A stretch of 40,175 nt of DNA from Fimiplasma intestinipullorum (lineage in GTDB: Bacteria; Bacillota_I; Bacilli_A; Erysipelotrichales; Coprobacillaceae). Of this stretch, positions 32,763 to 40,175 are shown one piece after another. Both the position numbers and the translations under genes were made by a program. Where the stretch lies: assembly GCA_018715065.1 (NCBI GenBank), contig DVMJ01000012.1:1-40175 (forward strand), written 5' to 3'. The notes beneath the pieces were generated by a model. That model had not been told where the DNA came from and made no database searches. It worked only from the letters and a program-made list of their open reading frames with translations. Every line of letters begins with the position of its first letter. Position 1 is the first letter of the stretch.

Positions 32763-33170
32763 TTAATGTTTTGTATGTCGATAAGCCTTACTGCGTTTCA
32801 CGCGCATGATATCCTCTTCTCCTGGAAAGTAGAAGGGATTCAGATGGGTTTTCTGGAAAGCATCGAGAATGTCTTTAGCATCCGCATACAATTCTTCGAC
32901 TTCCATCGTACCATACATCTTTGGCGGTAAAAGATAAACCGGTTTTTTATCCTGAACATAATCTGCGACATATTGCTTTACACGGTATTTTTGATGTGGA
33001 CACACCATGACCACATCAACATCATCTAAAAGGTCACTGGAAGTTCCAAATGGGCAAAAATCTACCTGCAGTTCATCCTGCAACCCTCTCTCTTCAATTT
33101 CTTTTTTCACTTTCACTGACATTGCACTGCTGGAAAAACCTCCAGCACAGCAAATTAAGATCCTGATCAT
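32763..33170 (-). CDS. PTS EIIB-like protein, lactose/cellobiose type (copy 1)
   Basis: 135-aa phosphocarrier, the upstream copy of a tandem pair with strong similarity at DNA and protein level. It begins MIRILICCAGGFSSSAMSVK with Cys7 as likely phosphorylation site, followed by VVMVCPHQKYRVKQYVADY and the same C-terminal extension FYFPGEEDIMRVKRSKAYRH. Its start overlaps the kinase stop by 4 nt (ATGA), so it is translationally coupled to an amino-sugar kinase. Keeping the active Cys in both copies suggests two EIIB components with separate partners or a recent duplication. Confidence 0.86.
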   Translation of the reverse strand: MIRILICCAGGFSSSAMSVKVKKEIEERGLQDELQVDFCPFGTSSDLLDDVDVVMVCPHQKYRVKQYVADYVQDKKPVYLLPPKMYGTMEVEELYADAKDILDAFQKTHLNPFYFPGEEDIMRVKRSKAYRHTKH

Positions 33171-34066
33171 TTTTGATTCGCTCCTTCCATTTTCTTTTTA
33201 ATCAATAAATATGCCCCATATGCCGGTCCATCCAGCGGATCGATCAGCCGGATACGACAATTGAGAGATTTCTTTAAAGGTTCCATGATATAAGCACCCG
33301 CCTGAAAAACACCTCCTGCATACGAAGCTCTGATGACTTCGCCGGACAAATGCTGACTTAACGTATTCAGTCCATTCGCCAAGAATTTCCCGGCTTTCTC
33401 ATACAAAGCTAAACAATAGGGATCCGCTTTCTTGGCGCCTGCATACACGTAACGAGCAAAGCCGGCAATCCTTTCCCGCTCACCCGTTTTCAGGCGTGTG
33501 ATCAGTGCACTATCCTGATCTAAGCCTTCACCATGATGAATGAGTTCATAGAGCGGCGTTCTGGCCAGACGGCCATCCGCCTGCTGGGTAAATAAAGAAA
33601 GCACCCGCCTGGCTAGCCAATAAGCACTTCCCTCATCGCCAAGCAATGCGCCCCAACCGCCAACCCGATAATCTTTCTTGCCATCCGTGGCCAACATGAT
33701 CGATCCCGTTCCGGCAATCACCAGCATGCCAGGGGCATCATGCAGTGCCCCACTTAACGCAATTCGGGCATCACTTGTCACCACATAAGGATGCTCTTTC
33801 AATGTAAGCATCAGAACCTCATCGATTTTTTGAACCAGCTCCTGATTTTGTCCGTATCCAGCCAGTCCTAACCCAATCGCAACAGGTTCACATGTTTGTT
33901 TTTTTAACGCATCAATTCCGCACTCTAAAATCGCCTTCATCTTTTCCGGCCCGACCTGTAAATAATGACAGGAAGGTAAGCACAATTGCGCCAGGCAGGT
34001 ACCCGTGGCATCATACAATGCAAACAATGTTTTGGTCCCACCGCCATCAATTCCGATATAATGCAT
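33167..34066 (-). CDS. N-acetylglucosamine kinase-like protein (BadF/BadG/BcrA/BcrD ATPase family)
   Basis: Probable ATP-dependent kinase for an amino sugar such as GlcNAc or a muropeptide-derived sugar. The 299-aa product has the actin-fold phosphate-1 motif YIGIDGGGTKTLFALYDA at residues 3-20, phosphate-2 PGMLVIAGTGSIMLA near 113-127, a WGALLGDEGSAYWL segment near 138-151, and a late IRASYAGGVFQAGA. It starts after AAAGGATGAG, 4 nt behind anmK, and runs into the first EIIB by overlap. Context supports a cell-wall sugar recycling role; exact sugar is inference. Confidence 0.88.
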   Translation of the reverse strand: MHYIGIDGGGTKTLFALYDATGTCLAQLCLPSCHYLQVGPEKMKAILECGIDALKKQTCEPVAIGLGLAGYGQNQELVQKIDEVLMLTLKEHPYVVTSDARIALSGALHDAPGMLVIAGTGSIMLATDGKKDYRVGGWGALLGDEGSAYWLARRVLSLFTQQADGRLARTPLYELIHHGEGLDQDSALITRLKTGERERIAGFARYVYAGAKKADPYCLALYEKAGKFLANGLNTLSQHLSGEVIRASYAGGVFQAGAYIMEPLKKSLNCRIRLIDPLDGPAYGAYLLIKKKMEGANQK

Positions 34067-34070
34067 GCTC

Positions 34071-35213
34071 TCATCCTTTCTGAAAAGGGTTGGGGGTTAT
34101 ATCTCCCAGGATCAAAGGATATTGGGCTCCTGTCACACTGGGGACATTGGAGGGATAGCCTGCCAATGTCTCATGACCCATAATGACAAAGGCCATCGCT
34201 TCCTTCGCATCTGAATTGAGTCCTTTTTCTTCCCAGCTCACAACGCTGGTGGGTGCCAGACGCCTTTTCAAAGCGGCCATCAATGTGCGATTATGCACAC
34301 CGCCGCCACCTACGATCAGTTCATCTAAAGGTCCCTGAGCACTTAAAAAACGCGAGATCGCATCCTCTACGCAAAAAGCGGTAAACTCGGTCAATGTCCT
34401 GACAATGTCCTCCGGTCTTTGATCGGCATAGCGTTGAATCAGCCTAGTCACCAGGTCTTCTCCAAACATCTCACGCCCAGTACTTTTCGGTGGCTGCATG
34501 GAAAGATAAGGATGCTGGCATAAAGATTCAAATAAAGCTGGAATCACTTTCCCTTTGGCGGCCACTCTTCCTTCATCATCATAAGGCAAAGAAAACAGTT
34601 GTGTCATCGCCGCATTGATCATCATGTTCCCAGGTCCAGTATCAAAGGCCAGGACATGGTGCCTATCCATTGAGCCATCCAGCCAGGTCAGATTACCAAT
34701 ACCACCCAGGTTCAAAAGACCAATGGATCGTTGCGGACGACTGTAGAGAATCAATTCACTATAAGGAACCAGGGGCGCCCCCTGCCCTCCGCCTGCCATA
34801 TCCATCACCCGGAAATGACTCACTACCGGACAATGATGGTCATACGCTAAAACTGCGGCTTCTCCAATCTGCAGGGTTGAAGGAACATGCGTTTTGTCCC
34901 GGAAAGGCTGATGATAGATCGTCTGTCCATGACTGGCAATAAAATCCAGTTTGATATCATGATCCTTCATCAGCATCGACACACCTTCGCTCATCCATTG
35001 TCCGATCTCAAAATTCAGCGAACAAATCAAGTCAACCGACGAAGTTGACGGAAAACAAGCTTCTCTGATCCGCTGGCGTAACACATCAGGCATCGGATAA
35101 GTGATAAAATCCAATAATGTGATCCTGGTATCAAAGCCATGTCCCTCAATTTCGCATAGCGCTGCGTCCAGTCCATCAAGAGATGTTCCTGACATTAATC
35201 CAACCGCGTACAT
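34071..35213 (-). CDS. anmK: Anhydro-N-acetylmuramic acid kinase
   Basis: Converts 1,6-anhydroMurNAc to MurNAc-6-phosphate during peptidoglycan recycling. The ATG at 35213 is chosen (MYAVGLMSGTSLDGLDAAL) with AGGG upstream; an in-frame TTG further 5' overlaps that site. The 380-aa length fits the family. Signatures: GLMSGTSLDGLDA at residues 5-17, FIASHGQTIYHQP near 89-101, AFDTGPGNMMINA near 186-198, and LIVGGGGVHN near 310-319. It heads the kinase-EIIB operon with its own promoter. The etherase MurQ needed for the next step is not in this window. Confidence 0.95.
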   Translation of the reverse strand: MYAVGLMSGTSLDGLDAALCEIEGHGFDTRITLLDFITYPMPDVLRQRIREACFPSTSSVDLICSLNFEIGQWMSEGVSMLMKDHDIKLDFIASHGQTIYHQPFRDKTHVPSTLQIGEAAVLAYDHHCPVVSHFRVMDMAGGGQGAPLVPYSELILYSRPQRSIGLLNLGGIGNLTWLDGSMDRHHVLAFDTGPGNMMINAAMTQLFSLPYDDEGRVAAKGKVIPALFESLCQHPYLSMQPPKSTGREMFGEDLVTRLIQRYADQRPEDIVRTLTEFTAFCVEDAISRFLSAQGPLDELIVGGGGVHNRTLMAALKRRLAPTSVVSWEEKGLNSDAKEAMAFVIMGHETLAGYPSNVPSVTGAQYPLILGDITPNPFQKG

Positions 35214-35235
35214 TGTAATCCCTCCCAATAGTTTT

Positions 35236-35263
35236 ATTATACTATTTTCTTCTCAAAACACAA
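35236..35263 (-). promoter_or_regulatory. Promoter of the anmK operon
   Basis: On the minus strand TTGTGT (35263-35258) and TATAAT (35241-35236) with a 16-bp spacer, 23 nt before the anmK start. Confidence 0.75.
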
Positions 35264-35282
35264 AGGAAAACCATATCAGGTT

Positions 35283-35309
35283 AAAAAGAAAAGGAGCACC
35301 TGGCTCCTT
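35283..35309 (-). terminator. Rho-independent terminator of the MFS gene
   Basis: Arms AAGGAGC (35291-35297) and GCTCCTT (35303-35309) around a 5-nt loop; the minus strand continues TTCTTTTT. It overlaps the MFS stop codon. Confidence 0.8.
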
Positions 35310-36468
35310 ATTCTTTCGCAAAGTTAAAATGCTTCGTCCTAACCACCATGACTAAACCAATAAAACTCATCAAAGCCGTCACCAGGAAGATCATATGACT
35401 GCCATAAAGCTGATACACGACCCCAAATAATTGCGTATAAAGTGCCTGCCCCACCAGATAGATCCCTGTGTACAAGCTCACTGCCGTTGTCAGCATAGAA
35501 GTATCCACGACTTTATTGATGTAATTCATATTGGCGACTGCCCCTACGCCAGTCATCAGCATGTGAACGATCGTAAACATATAGAAAAGCGGAATGCTAT
35601 CCACAAAAGCATAGCCTATCAAACGAATACATTGACAAGCAATCGCCACCACATACATTGGTTTGAATCCGTAACGCGAGATGATATTCCCAATGATCAT
35701 AATGAAGAACACTTCTGGAAAGGCCGCAATCAACGTATAGGTTCCAATAGCCCCATCATTGGCACCTAAAGCATTGACTAAGTGATTACCTACATAACCA
35801 CCCGCACTATCCATTGCCAGGTTCGTAAACAACATTAGGACTACAATAAACACATACGACTTATTTTTCAGTAAAATCTTACCGTTTTTGAGGATACTGC
35901 TTTTCTCTCGTGATTCATTCATCGGGATATGTGGATAGAAAAGGAGGATCGCTGCCGCTATCAGCAATGTCACACACATCACTGAAATATACGGCCCTTC
36001 GATACCAAACCAGCCCGCCACATTCGCAATCACAAAACTGCCGACCACATAACCTAATGATCCAATGCCGCGAATCTTACCAAAATCATACTGCTTTTGT
36101 GCACAGTAACTGACAGAAAGACTATCCGCTAAAGGATTAATTCCACTACGAAAGACCGTCAGACAAGTCGCCGCGAGCAACACATTTAAAAACACCAGCT
36201 GCATATCCCAAATAAAGCCACTGATACAGGCAAGAATCATCACTAACCCAAGCAAAGACTTATAGCGCCGTGTCCGATCCGCCAGAATGCCCCACATAGG
36301 CGTAATGACCATTGCCGCCAATAAACCAACCGACCCGATCAGCCCAATTTCAGATCCTGTAAATCCCAGACGTTCGTAATGCACATTCACAAATGGATAA
36401 TAAACACCGCTGGAAATGTAATAAATAAAATAGAACATAAATAGAAACTTCATCTGCTTTGTTTTCAT
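35308..36468 (-). CDS. MFS transporter (LacY/nucleoside-symporter-like, MFS_1_like)
   Basis: Twelve-helix secondary transporter, 386 aa. It begins with a short basic N-terminus (MKTKQMKFLFMFYFIYYIS) and has the MFS loop 2-3 motif GILADRTRRYKSLL near residues 60-73. The FYFIYYISSGVYYPFVNVHYERLGFTGSEIG pattern in helix 1 and the next loop suits the LacY/oligosaccharide-proton symporter side of the superfamily. A TATAAT box lies at 36500-36495 on the minus strand. It precedes anmK on the same strand, so import of a muropeptide-derived sugar or glycoside is plausible. Substrate unproven. Confidence 0.85.
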   Translation of the reverse strand: MKTKQMKFLFMFYFIYYISSGVYYPFVNVHYERLGFTGSEIGLIGSVGLLAAMVITPMWGILADRTRRYKSLLGLVMILACISGFIWDMQLVFLNVLLAATCLTVFRSGINPLADSLSVSYCAQKQYDFGKIRGIGSLGYVVGSFVIANVAGWFGIEGPYISVMCVTLLIAAAILLFYPHIPMNESREKSSILKNGKILLKNKSYVFIVVLMLFTNLAMDSAGGYVGNHLVNALGANDGAIGTYTLIAAFPEVFFIMIIGNIISRYGFKPMYVVAIACQCIRLIGYAFVDSIPLFYMFTIVHMLMTGVGAVANMNYINKVVDTSMLTTAVSLYTGIYLVGQALYTQLFGVVYQLYGSHMIFLVTALMSFIGLVMVVRTKHFNFAKE

Positions 36469-36500
36469 ACCCCAAATCCCCCTAAATGAGAAACATTATA

Positions 36501-36856
36501 GTCAGGAGTCAAAAAAAGAAAAGCTTTTTTCAAAGTATGAAAGTCATTAGAAAGTCTAGCTTTAACCAAACGGATAGGCTATAATATTAGCTTCCAAATT
36601 TGCAGTTAATATTTAAATAACAAGTATTTTTTCTATATTCTCATTTAACACACTTCCTATCACAACTGTTTCTAAGATTGATTAACCAATGTTATCTTTT
36701 ATCTACTTAGCTACTTCATTACAAATGGAATACTGTATTAGCTGAATTCTAACTGACATCATTATGGTTTGCAATATTAAACAGAATAATTATAATTTCA
36801 ATATTTTACATGATATTAATAGAACTAGTTCTATGTATCTTTCACAAATACAATAA
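36501..36856. other. AT-rich island boundary, no gene seen
   Basis: Composition shifts abruptly to high AT here, marking the start of the likely acquired island. No frame with a ribosome binding site is seen. It holds a perfect 16-bp palindrome at 36819-36834 (centre CTAG). Confidence 0.5.
36819..36834. repeat. Perfect 16-bp palindrome
   Basis: ATAGAACTAGTTCTAT reads identically on both strands. It lies 23 bp beyond the stop of the last island gene. No T-tail follows, so a protein-binding or recombination site is more likely than a terminator; chance in AT-rich DNA is also possible. Confidence 0.5.
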
Positions 36857-38140
36857 TTATTCTTTTAGTGGATTATTTGTATCTAACTCATCTTCGTATT
36901 TATTTGCAAAATAAAGTGCAGTACAATATTGTAAACATAATTCTTTATCAGTGACATCAAAATTTATAGAAAAAAACGGAATAAGTTCAAATTGAATGCA
37001 TATGAGCTGTATTACTCCCCATTCCTCATTTGTGCAAGAGCAACATTCTTTACATCCATCATAGGTTAATTGCTCTAATTTGTCTTTAGCTTTTTCTACC
37101 GAGCGCTCATTGCTATGAGCTAAATAGGCAATAATTTTTTGATGAGCATAATCTAATTGATCATTAGAAGATGTATGTAACAAAAAAGTATTATCAGGAT
37201 ATAACAAATTATGCAATCGCTCATTCATCCTATCTTCATACAATGTCATGTTTTGTACGCTTTTAGCATAATTTAAGACAGCATTTTGAATATCCTGTTT
37301 GTAAATTCGATAATCTTTCTCGCGCATATCATCATCAAAAGTATATTTTAAGCGAAATAACGCATCCTGTAAATCACTGACATATCCTTCTTTGCCATTG
37401 TCATATTTCTTAACTATTATTTCTGATGGGTAACGCTTAATTACTTCTTTGGATAATCCCAAAATATAACTTGTTATATCCGTATTTTTATCTACATCAA
37501 TCGGAGTATTTTTTAATTTATGAATATAATTCTCCAATCTCAAGTTAATTTTATCAGTAAACATCTCTAAATGTTTTAAAGCTATATAAGCAATGGATAT
37601 TATATCCTGACAAATGTATACTGGTTTTCTCGCAAGTAATGTTTTCTCCTTTTCCTTTATTACTATAATAAAATCTGAATTTCGTAGTTCAGGGAATAAT
37701 ACTGAATCTACTTTCCCGTTAACTTTAACGTCTAAACACCATTTTTCATTAGAGTCATCAAAACCATATTCCTCATAACGTGTTGTTTCCAGCGGGTGTG
37801 CTATAGTCAAACTTCTATATAAACGAAATTTTTTGATATCTTCAAAATCTTTCTCCCAAATACATTTTCTACAACTTGCTATATGAAAGTTACGATACAG
37901 AAATTCAACTGCAGCGAGTAGGAAATCTATTTTAATCATCAATTGATAAAACATACCAATATCGATATTTCTAGTATTGTACTTATTTATCTGCATATTG
38001 ATATCTAGTAATGCATATAAAATAAGTTCTGTTGTAGTCTCTACTTTTTCTTTCTTCTCACATACTTCTAATTCTATCAATCGACTAATTGTGTCACGAT
38101 ACCTATTATAGATATCCAAATCAATTTTATCTATACACAT
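36857..38140 (-). CDS. Uncharacterised island protein with Cys clusters
   Basis: I do not recognise a family. The ATG at 38140 (MCIDKIDLDIYNRYRDT) is chosen because GAGGG lies 8 nt upstream; the open frame extends to a TTG without a ribosome binding site. The 427-aa product is mostly helical and charged, with no clear membrane segment. It has two Cys groups: SCRKC near residue 89, and CKECCSC near residue 366, which could bind metal. It is AT-rich in codon use, unlike the genes up to 36.5 kb. It is the third gene of a three-gene set with the membrane-anchored protein and the nuclease-like protein. Confidence 0.65.
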   Translation of the reverse strand: MCIDKIDLDIYNRYRDTISRLIELEVCEKKEKVETTTELILYALLDINMQINKYNTRNIDIGMFYQLMIKIDFLLAAVEFLYRNFHIASCRKCIWEKDFEDIKKFRLYRSLTIAHPLETTRYEEYGFDDSNEKWCLDVKVNGKVDSVLFPELRNSDFIIVIKEKEKTLLARKPVYICQDIISIAYIALKHLEMFTDKINLRLENYIHKLKNTPIDVDKNTDITSYILGLSKEVIKRYPSEIIVKKYDNGKEGYVSDLQDALFRLKYTFDDDMREKDYRIYKQDIQNAVLNYAKSVQNMTLYEDRMNERLHNLLYPDNTFLLHTSSNDQLDYAHQKIIAYLAHSNERSVEKAKDKLEQLTYDGCKECCSCTNEEWGVIQLICIQFELIPFFSINFDVTDKELCLQYCTALYFANKYEDELDTNNPLKE

Positions 38141-38223
38141 AAAAAGACCCTCATTCTTAAAATAAGATTTCAATGTATATTGTCTGTTCAACTACTTTCA
38201 CATCACATTATTCATTAACTCTA

Positions 38224-39027
38224 TTAAACCATCATAAAAATTTCTCTCATTGTCTGAGCAGTCTTGTAGCAAGATGCCAAGAATATTATATTAATATTTT
38301 GATTCATAGAACCTATTTGTATAGTTGCATACATACATTCTGGTAACTGCTTATTCTGCTTATATCTTCGATCTGGTGAGCCATCTTTATTAGGATGTTC
38401 CCATACATAACGATTGACAATTGCATCTTCAGGTATTTTCTCATCTTCAACATACAGTATATTTGATATATTTATTTCTAAATCTTTGTTAAAAATAACT
38501 GTAACTGATCTACTTTTCTCAATTATAATCACTTTATCAGGAGTAAAAATAATTTCTATGCTACTAGTTTTACACACTACAATACTTTGATTACTATACA
38601 AACCTTCTGGCAATTGATCACTTACCTCCATCTTTTGCCTATTATACAACATATCTGCACCAGCATGATTTTTCTTAGTTTCTGAATATGATATGTCGGA
38701 AACTAGCCAAAGTCTATTCATTCTCAACAATTCATACCAAACTCGTTCAAAGCAATTAGATACTTTTTCGTTAATGCAATTTTTGCTGGGAGAGATATCC
38801 ACTATTTTATTGGAAAACTGTCGATGATGTCGATATAAAACAATTAATAACAAAACTATACTTATAGGGAATAATGGTATTAAAACTATGCCTAAAACTA
38901 ATAATCTTTCAGTTTTTGCCTTATATGCTAATAATTCCTCAATTTTGTCTACAAGTTCATCATTTGATTGTGTATAGTTTGGATTTCCAATGTCATTCTG
39001 ATGTCCTGAATTATTGGACTTGTCATC
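38224..39027 (-). CDS. Membrane-anchored island protein lacking a normal start codon
   Basis: The minus-strand frame is open from 39027, next to the stop of the preceding gene, but contains no ATG or GTG before a TTG at 38853. That TTG lies inside a hydrophobic segment (LGIVLIPLFPISIVLLLIVL), which would be cut in half. The frame upstream encodes a plausible linker with a helix (ELVDKIEELLAYKAKTERLL). An ATG at 39026-39024 lies one base after the preceding stop but in another frame, which ends after 25 codons. So a frameshift, a non-standard start such as ATT, or a decayed gene is likely. The soluble part has a DGSPDRRYKQNKQLP segment, which I recall from other uncharacterised proteins, with low certainty. 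Confidence 0.5.
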   Translation of the reverse strand, partial: DDKSNNSGHQNDIGNPNYTQSNDELVDKIEELLAYKAKTERLLVLGIVLIPLFPISIVLLLIVLYRHHRQFSNKIVDISPSKNCINEKVSNCFERVWYELLRMNRLWLVSDISYSETKKNHAGADMLYNRQKMEVSDQLPEGLYSNQSIVVCKTSSIEIIFTPDKVIIIEKSRSVTVIFNKDLEINISNILYVEDEKIPEDAIVNRYVWEHPNKDGSPDRRYKQNKQLPECMYATIQIGSMNQNINIIFLASCYKTAQTMREIFMMV

Positions 39028-39834
39028 TTAACTTATATCAATAGAATCACTCCTATACCCTATTACATTAGATTCTATCTCATGAATAGTATTCTTATCA
39101 ATTTCAGCCACTTTTTTTAACCATACCATATTTAAACGTGGATTAAAAATACCAATATATTCAACTCCGGAAAATATGGATTGACCTGAATGTTGTCCCA
39201 TAATCCAATACATGAGGATTTGTAAAGTATCTTTAATCTTAGGCTTTGATTTACTTACCTTTATATCCCATAAAGTATCTTTCGTTAAATAATCTCCATC
39301 TCCACTCGTAACAATATCGGTATAGCCATCCGGCTCAAAAGTAAACCCATCTTCTAATATAGGTCCATATTTTTTCCAGAATGAAATGCATCTTTCTACT
39401 AAAACCCTAATGTTATGTATTGTATCTTCGTTCGGATTAATCTGGTCCGCTTTTTTTGCATTTACAGCAAAGGGTGTATTTCGTACCCAAACATCAAAGG
39501 TAACTAATTTGCATGCATTTACTATAGAATTGTCATCTAACCCTTTAATTTCTGAAAAAAATAGGTTGGCTTTATCAATTGCATCTACTTCATGAAAAAG
39601 TGTTTCTGCTATAGATGCACCTCTCATTGAAATTCTAAAAGCATCATACTTATCTGTTCCCATTAAAAATCGGCTTAAATAATCAACCGTCATTCCAATG
39701 ATGGTTCCATGGACATTTTCACTTTCATTTAATTCCTGCTCATCTATTAATTGAACAGCTTCAAATTCAGCTAACTTAATATACCCTCCATATGGTTGCT
39801 TGATTTGTGAAATGCGTTTTGTAACTGATGACAT
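39028..39834 (-). CDS. PD-(D/E)XK nuclease-like protein (RecB/Cas4-type core)
   Basis: The 268-aa protein shows the RecB-family nuclease core in its C-terminal half: Asp173 in DGYTDIVTSGDGDYL, Asp190-Ile-Lys192 in LWDIKVSKSKP, and QxxxY at Gln205-Tyr209 in TLQILMYWIMG. These match the catalytic D...DxK plus the QxxxY motif of RecB/Cas4-like enzymes. The N-terminus (MSSVTKRISQIKQPYGGYI) has a helical region of unknown role. No Cys cluster for iron-sulfur is seen, unlike Cas4. The start is supported by AAGGAG at 8 nt. It heads the island operon with a promoter about 120 nt upstream. Motif-based assignment is good; its target is unknown. Confidence 0.7.
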   Translation of the reverse strand: MSSVTKRISQIKQPYGGYIKLAEFEAVQLIDEQELNESENVHGTIIGMTVDYLSRFLMGTDKYDAFRISMRGASIAETLFHEVDAIDKANLFFSEIKGLDDNSIVNACKLVTFDVWVRNTPFAVNAKKADQINPNEDTIHNIRVLVERCISFWKKYGPILEDGFTFEPDGYTDIVTSGDGDYLTKDTLWDIKVSKSKPKIKDTLQILMYWIMGQHSGQSIFSGVEYIGIFNPRLNMVWLKKVAEIDKNTIHEIESNVIGYRSDSIDIS

Positions 39835-39954
39835 ATATTATCTCCTTACCACTAATCTGAGTATTAAAAAATAAAGTTTTATCCAAACTTTTAACCTTGA
39901 CTACAAAATAATTATCAAAAGAATAAAGAACTAACACATTAAAAATATTTGACG

Positions 39955-39982
39955 ATTATAAGCAAACTTACTTAATCTACAA
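39955..39982 (-). promoter_or_regulatory. Promoter of the island operon
   Basis: On the minus strand TTGTAG (39982-39977) and TATAAT (39960-39955) with a 16-bp spacer. It leaves a leader of about 115 nt before the nuclease-like gene, long enough for control elements, though none is recognised. Confidence 0.6.
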
Positions 39983-40058
39983 AACTAGTATAACCTGATA
40001 ATTAAAACAATTCAACCTAATTCTTATCTACAATAAGCTGAACTATACTACAAGATAA

Positions 40059-40175
40059 TTAGTTATTATCCTTCATTCGCAGAGGTATCGGACACTGGAT
40101 CGTCGCATTGTCGCGTTCAGTCAAGATGCTAACGATAGGTGGTGTATGTTCAATAAAACTTATTGAACAGGCGAA
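40059..40175 (-). CDS. C-terminal end of a gene truncated by the window
   Basis: A frame open from the window edge to TAA at 40061-40059 gives 38 residues, including SISFIEHTPPIVSILTERDN and a basic end (PLRMKDNN). Base composition returns to that of the main chromosome, unlike the island just downstream. I do not recognise the family. The gene starts beyond the window. Confidence 0.5.
   Translation of the reverse strand, partial: FACSISFIEHTPPIVSILTERDNATIQCPIPLRMKDNN
40147..40169. repeat. Perfect 10-bp inverted repeat within the truncated gene
   Basis: TGTTCAATAA (40147-40156) and TTATTGAACA (40160-40169) with a 3-nt loop. It falls inside the open frame and lacks a T-tail, so it is not a terminator. 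It is about 90 bp outside the AT-rich island edge. Confidence 0.5.

Noticed and set aside
38224..38853. TTG at 38853 as the true start of the membrane-anchored protein
   Set aside because: It would cut a hydrophobic helix in half and has no ribosome binding site; the frame is open further upstream.

Overview
The window reads as chromosomal DNA of a Bacillota (Firmicutes) bacterium with moderate GC. Supporting signs are AddAB instead of RecBCD, GGAGG-type ribosome binding sites, TTGACA/TATAAT-type promoters, U-tailed terminators, and PTS, RpiR and TPR-type regulator families. Gene content and style suggest a gut Erysipelotrichia-like lineage, but that placement is inference. Almost all genes lie on the minus strand. 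The plus strand carries a two-gene ABC transporter, one GNAT gene and two candidate RNAs. No rRNA, tRNA, CRISPR array or intact transposase was seen.

Layout: 0.3-2.1 kb, an orphan peptide-binding lipoprotein. 2.3-3.7 kb, an XpaC-family gene and an unknown partner. 3.8-10.3 kb, addB-addA. 10.3-12.2 kb, an NA37-type nucleoid-associated protein and a membrane protein. 12.4-14.6 kb, a PTS EIIC permease and an RpiR/MurR-type regulator with a 9-bp inverted-repeat operator candidate. 14.7-15.3 kb, rubrerythrin. 15.4-17.7 kb, the ABC transporter. 17.8-22.2 kb, a compact four-gene operon: ATP-grasp ligase, Ser esterase, second ATP-grasp ligase, M29 aminopeptidase. 22.5-23.9 kb, a GNAT enzyme and a HAD phosphatase with overlapping convergent stops. 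24.1-28.3 kb, two paralogous HTH plus helical-repeat regulators around galE, with a tiny-ORF transcription unit after the first. 28.4-29.7 kb, glmM. 29.8-30.7 kb, a gene-free kilobase holding two structured plus-strand candidate ncRNAs. 30.8-32.2 kb, an O-antigen-ligase-like membrane protein. 32.3-36.5 kb, an amino-sugar recycling group (two EIIB proteins, a GlcNAc-type kinase, AnmK and an MFS sugar transporter).

36.5-40.05 kb is visibly more AT-rich and looks like an acquired island. It holds a RecB/Cas4-like PD-(D/E)XK nuclease, a membrane-anchored protein with no normal start codon, and a Cys-motif protein of unknown function. Composition recovers in the last ~115 bases, where a gene tail runs off the window.

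How the genes fit together: several units concern the cell envelope and amino sugars (glmM, galE, O-antigen-ligase-like protein, AnmK, kinase, PTS parts, RpiR regulator). The most novel candidates are the terminal nuclease island, the ATP-grasp/esterase/aminopeptidase operon, the pair of structured RNAs beside glmM, and the tiny-ORF unit beside the regulator pair.
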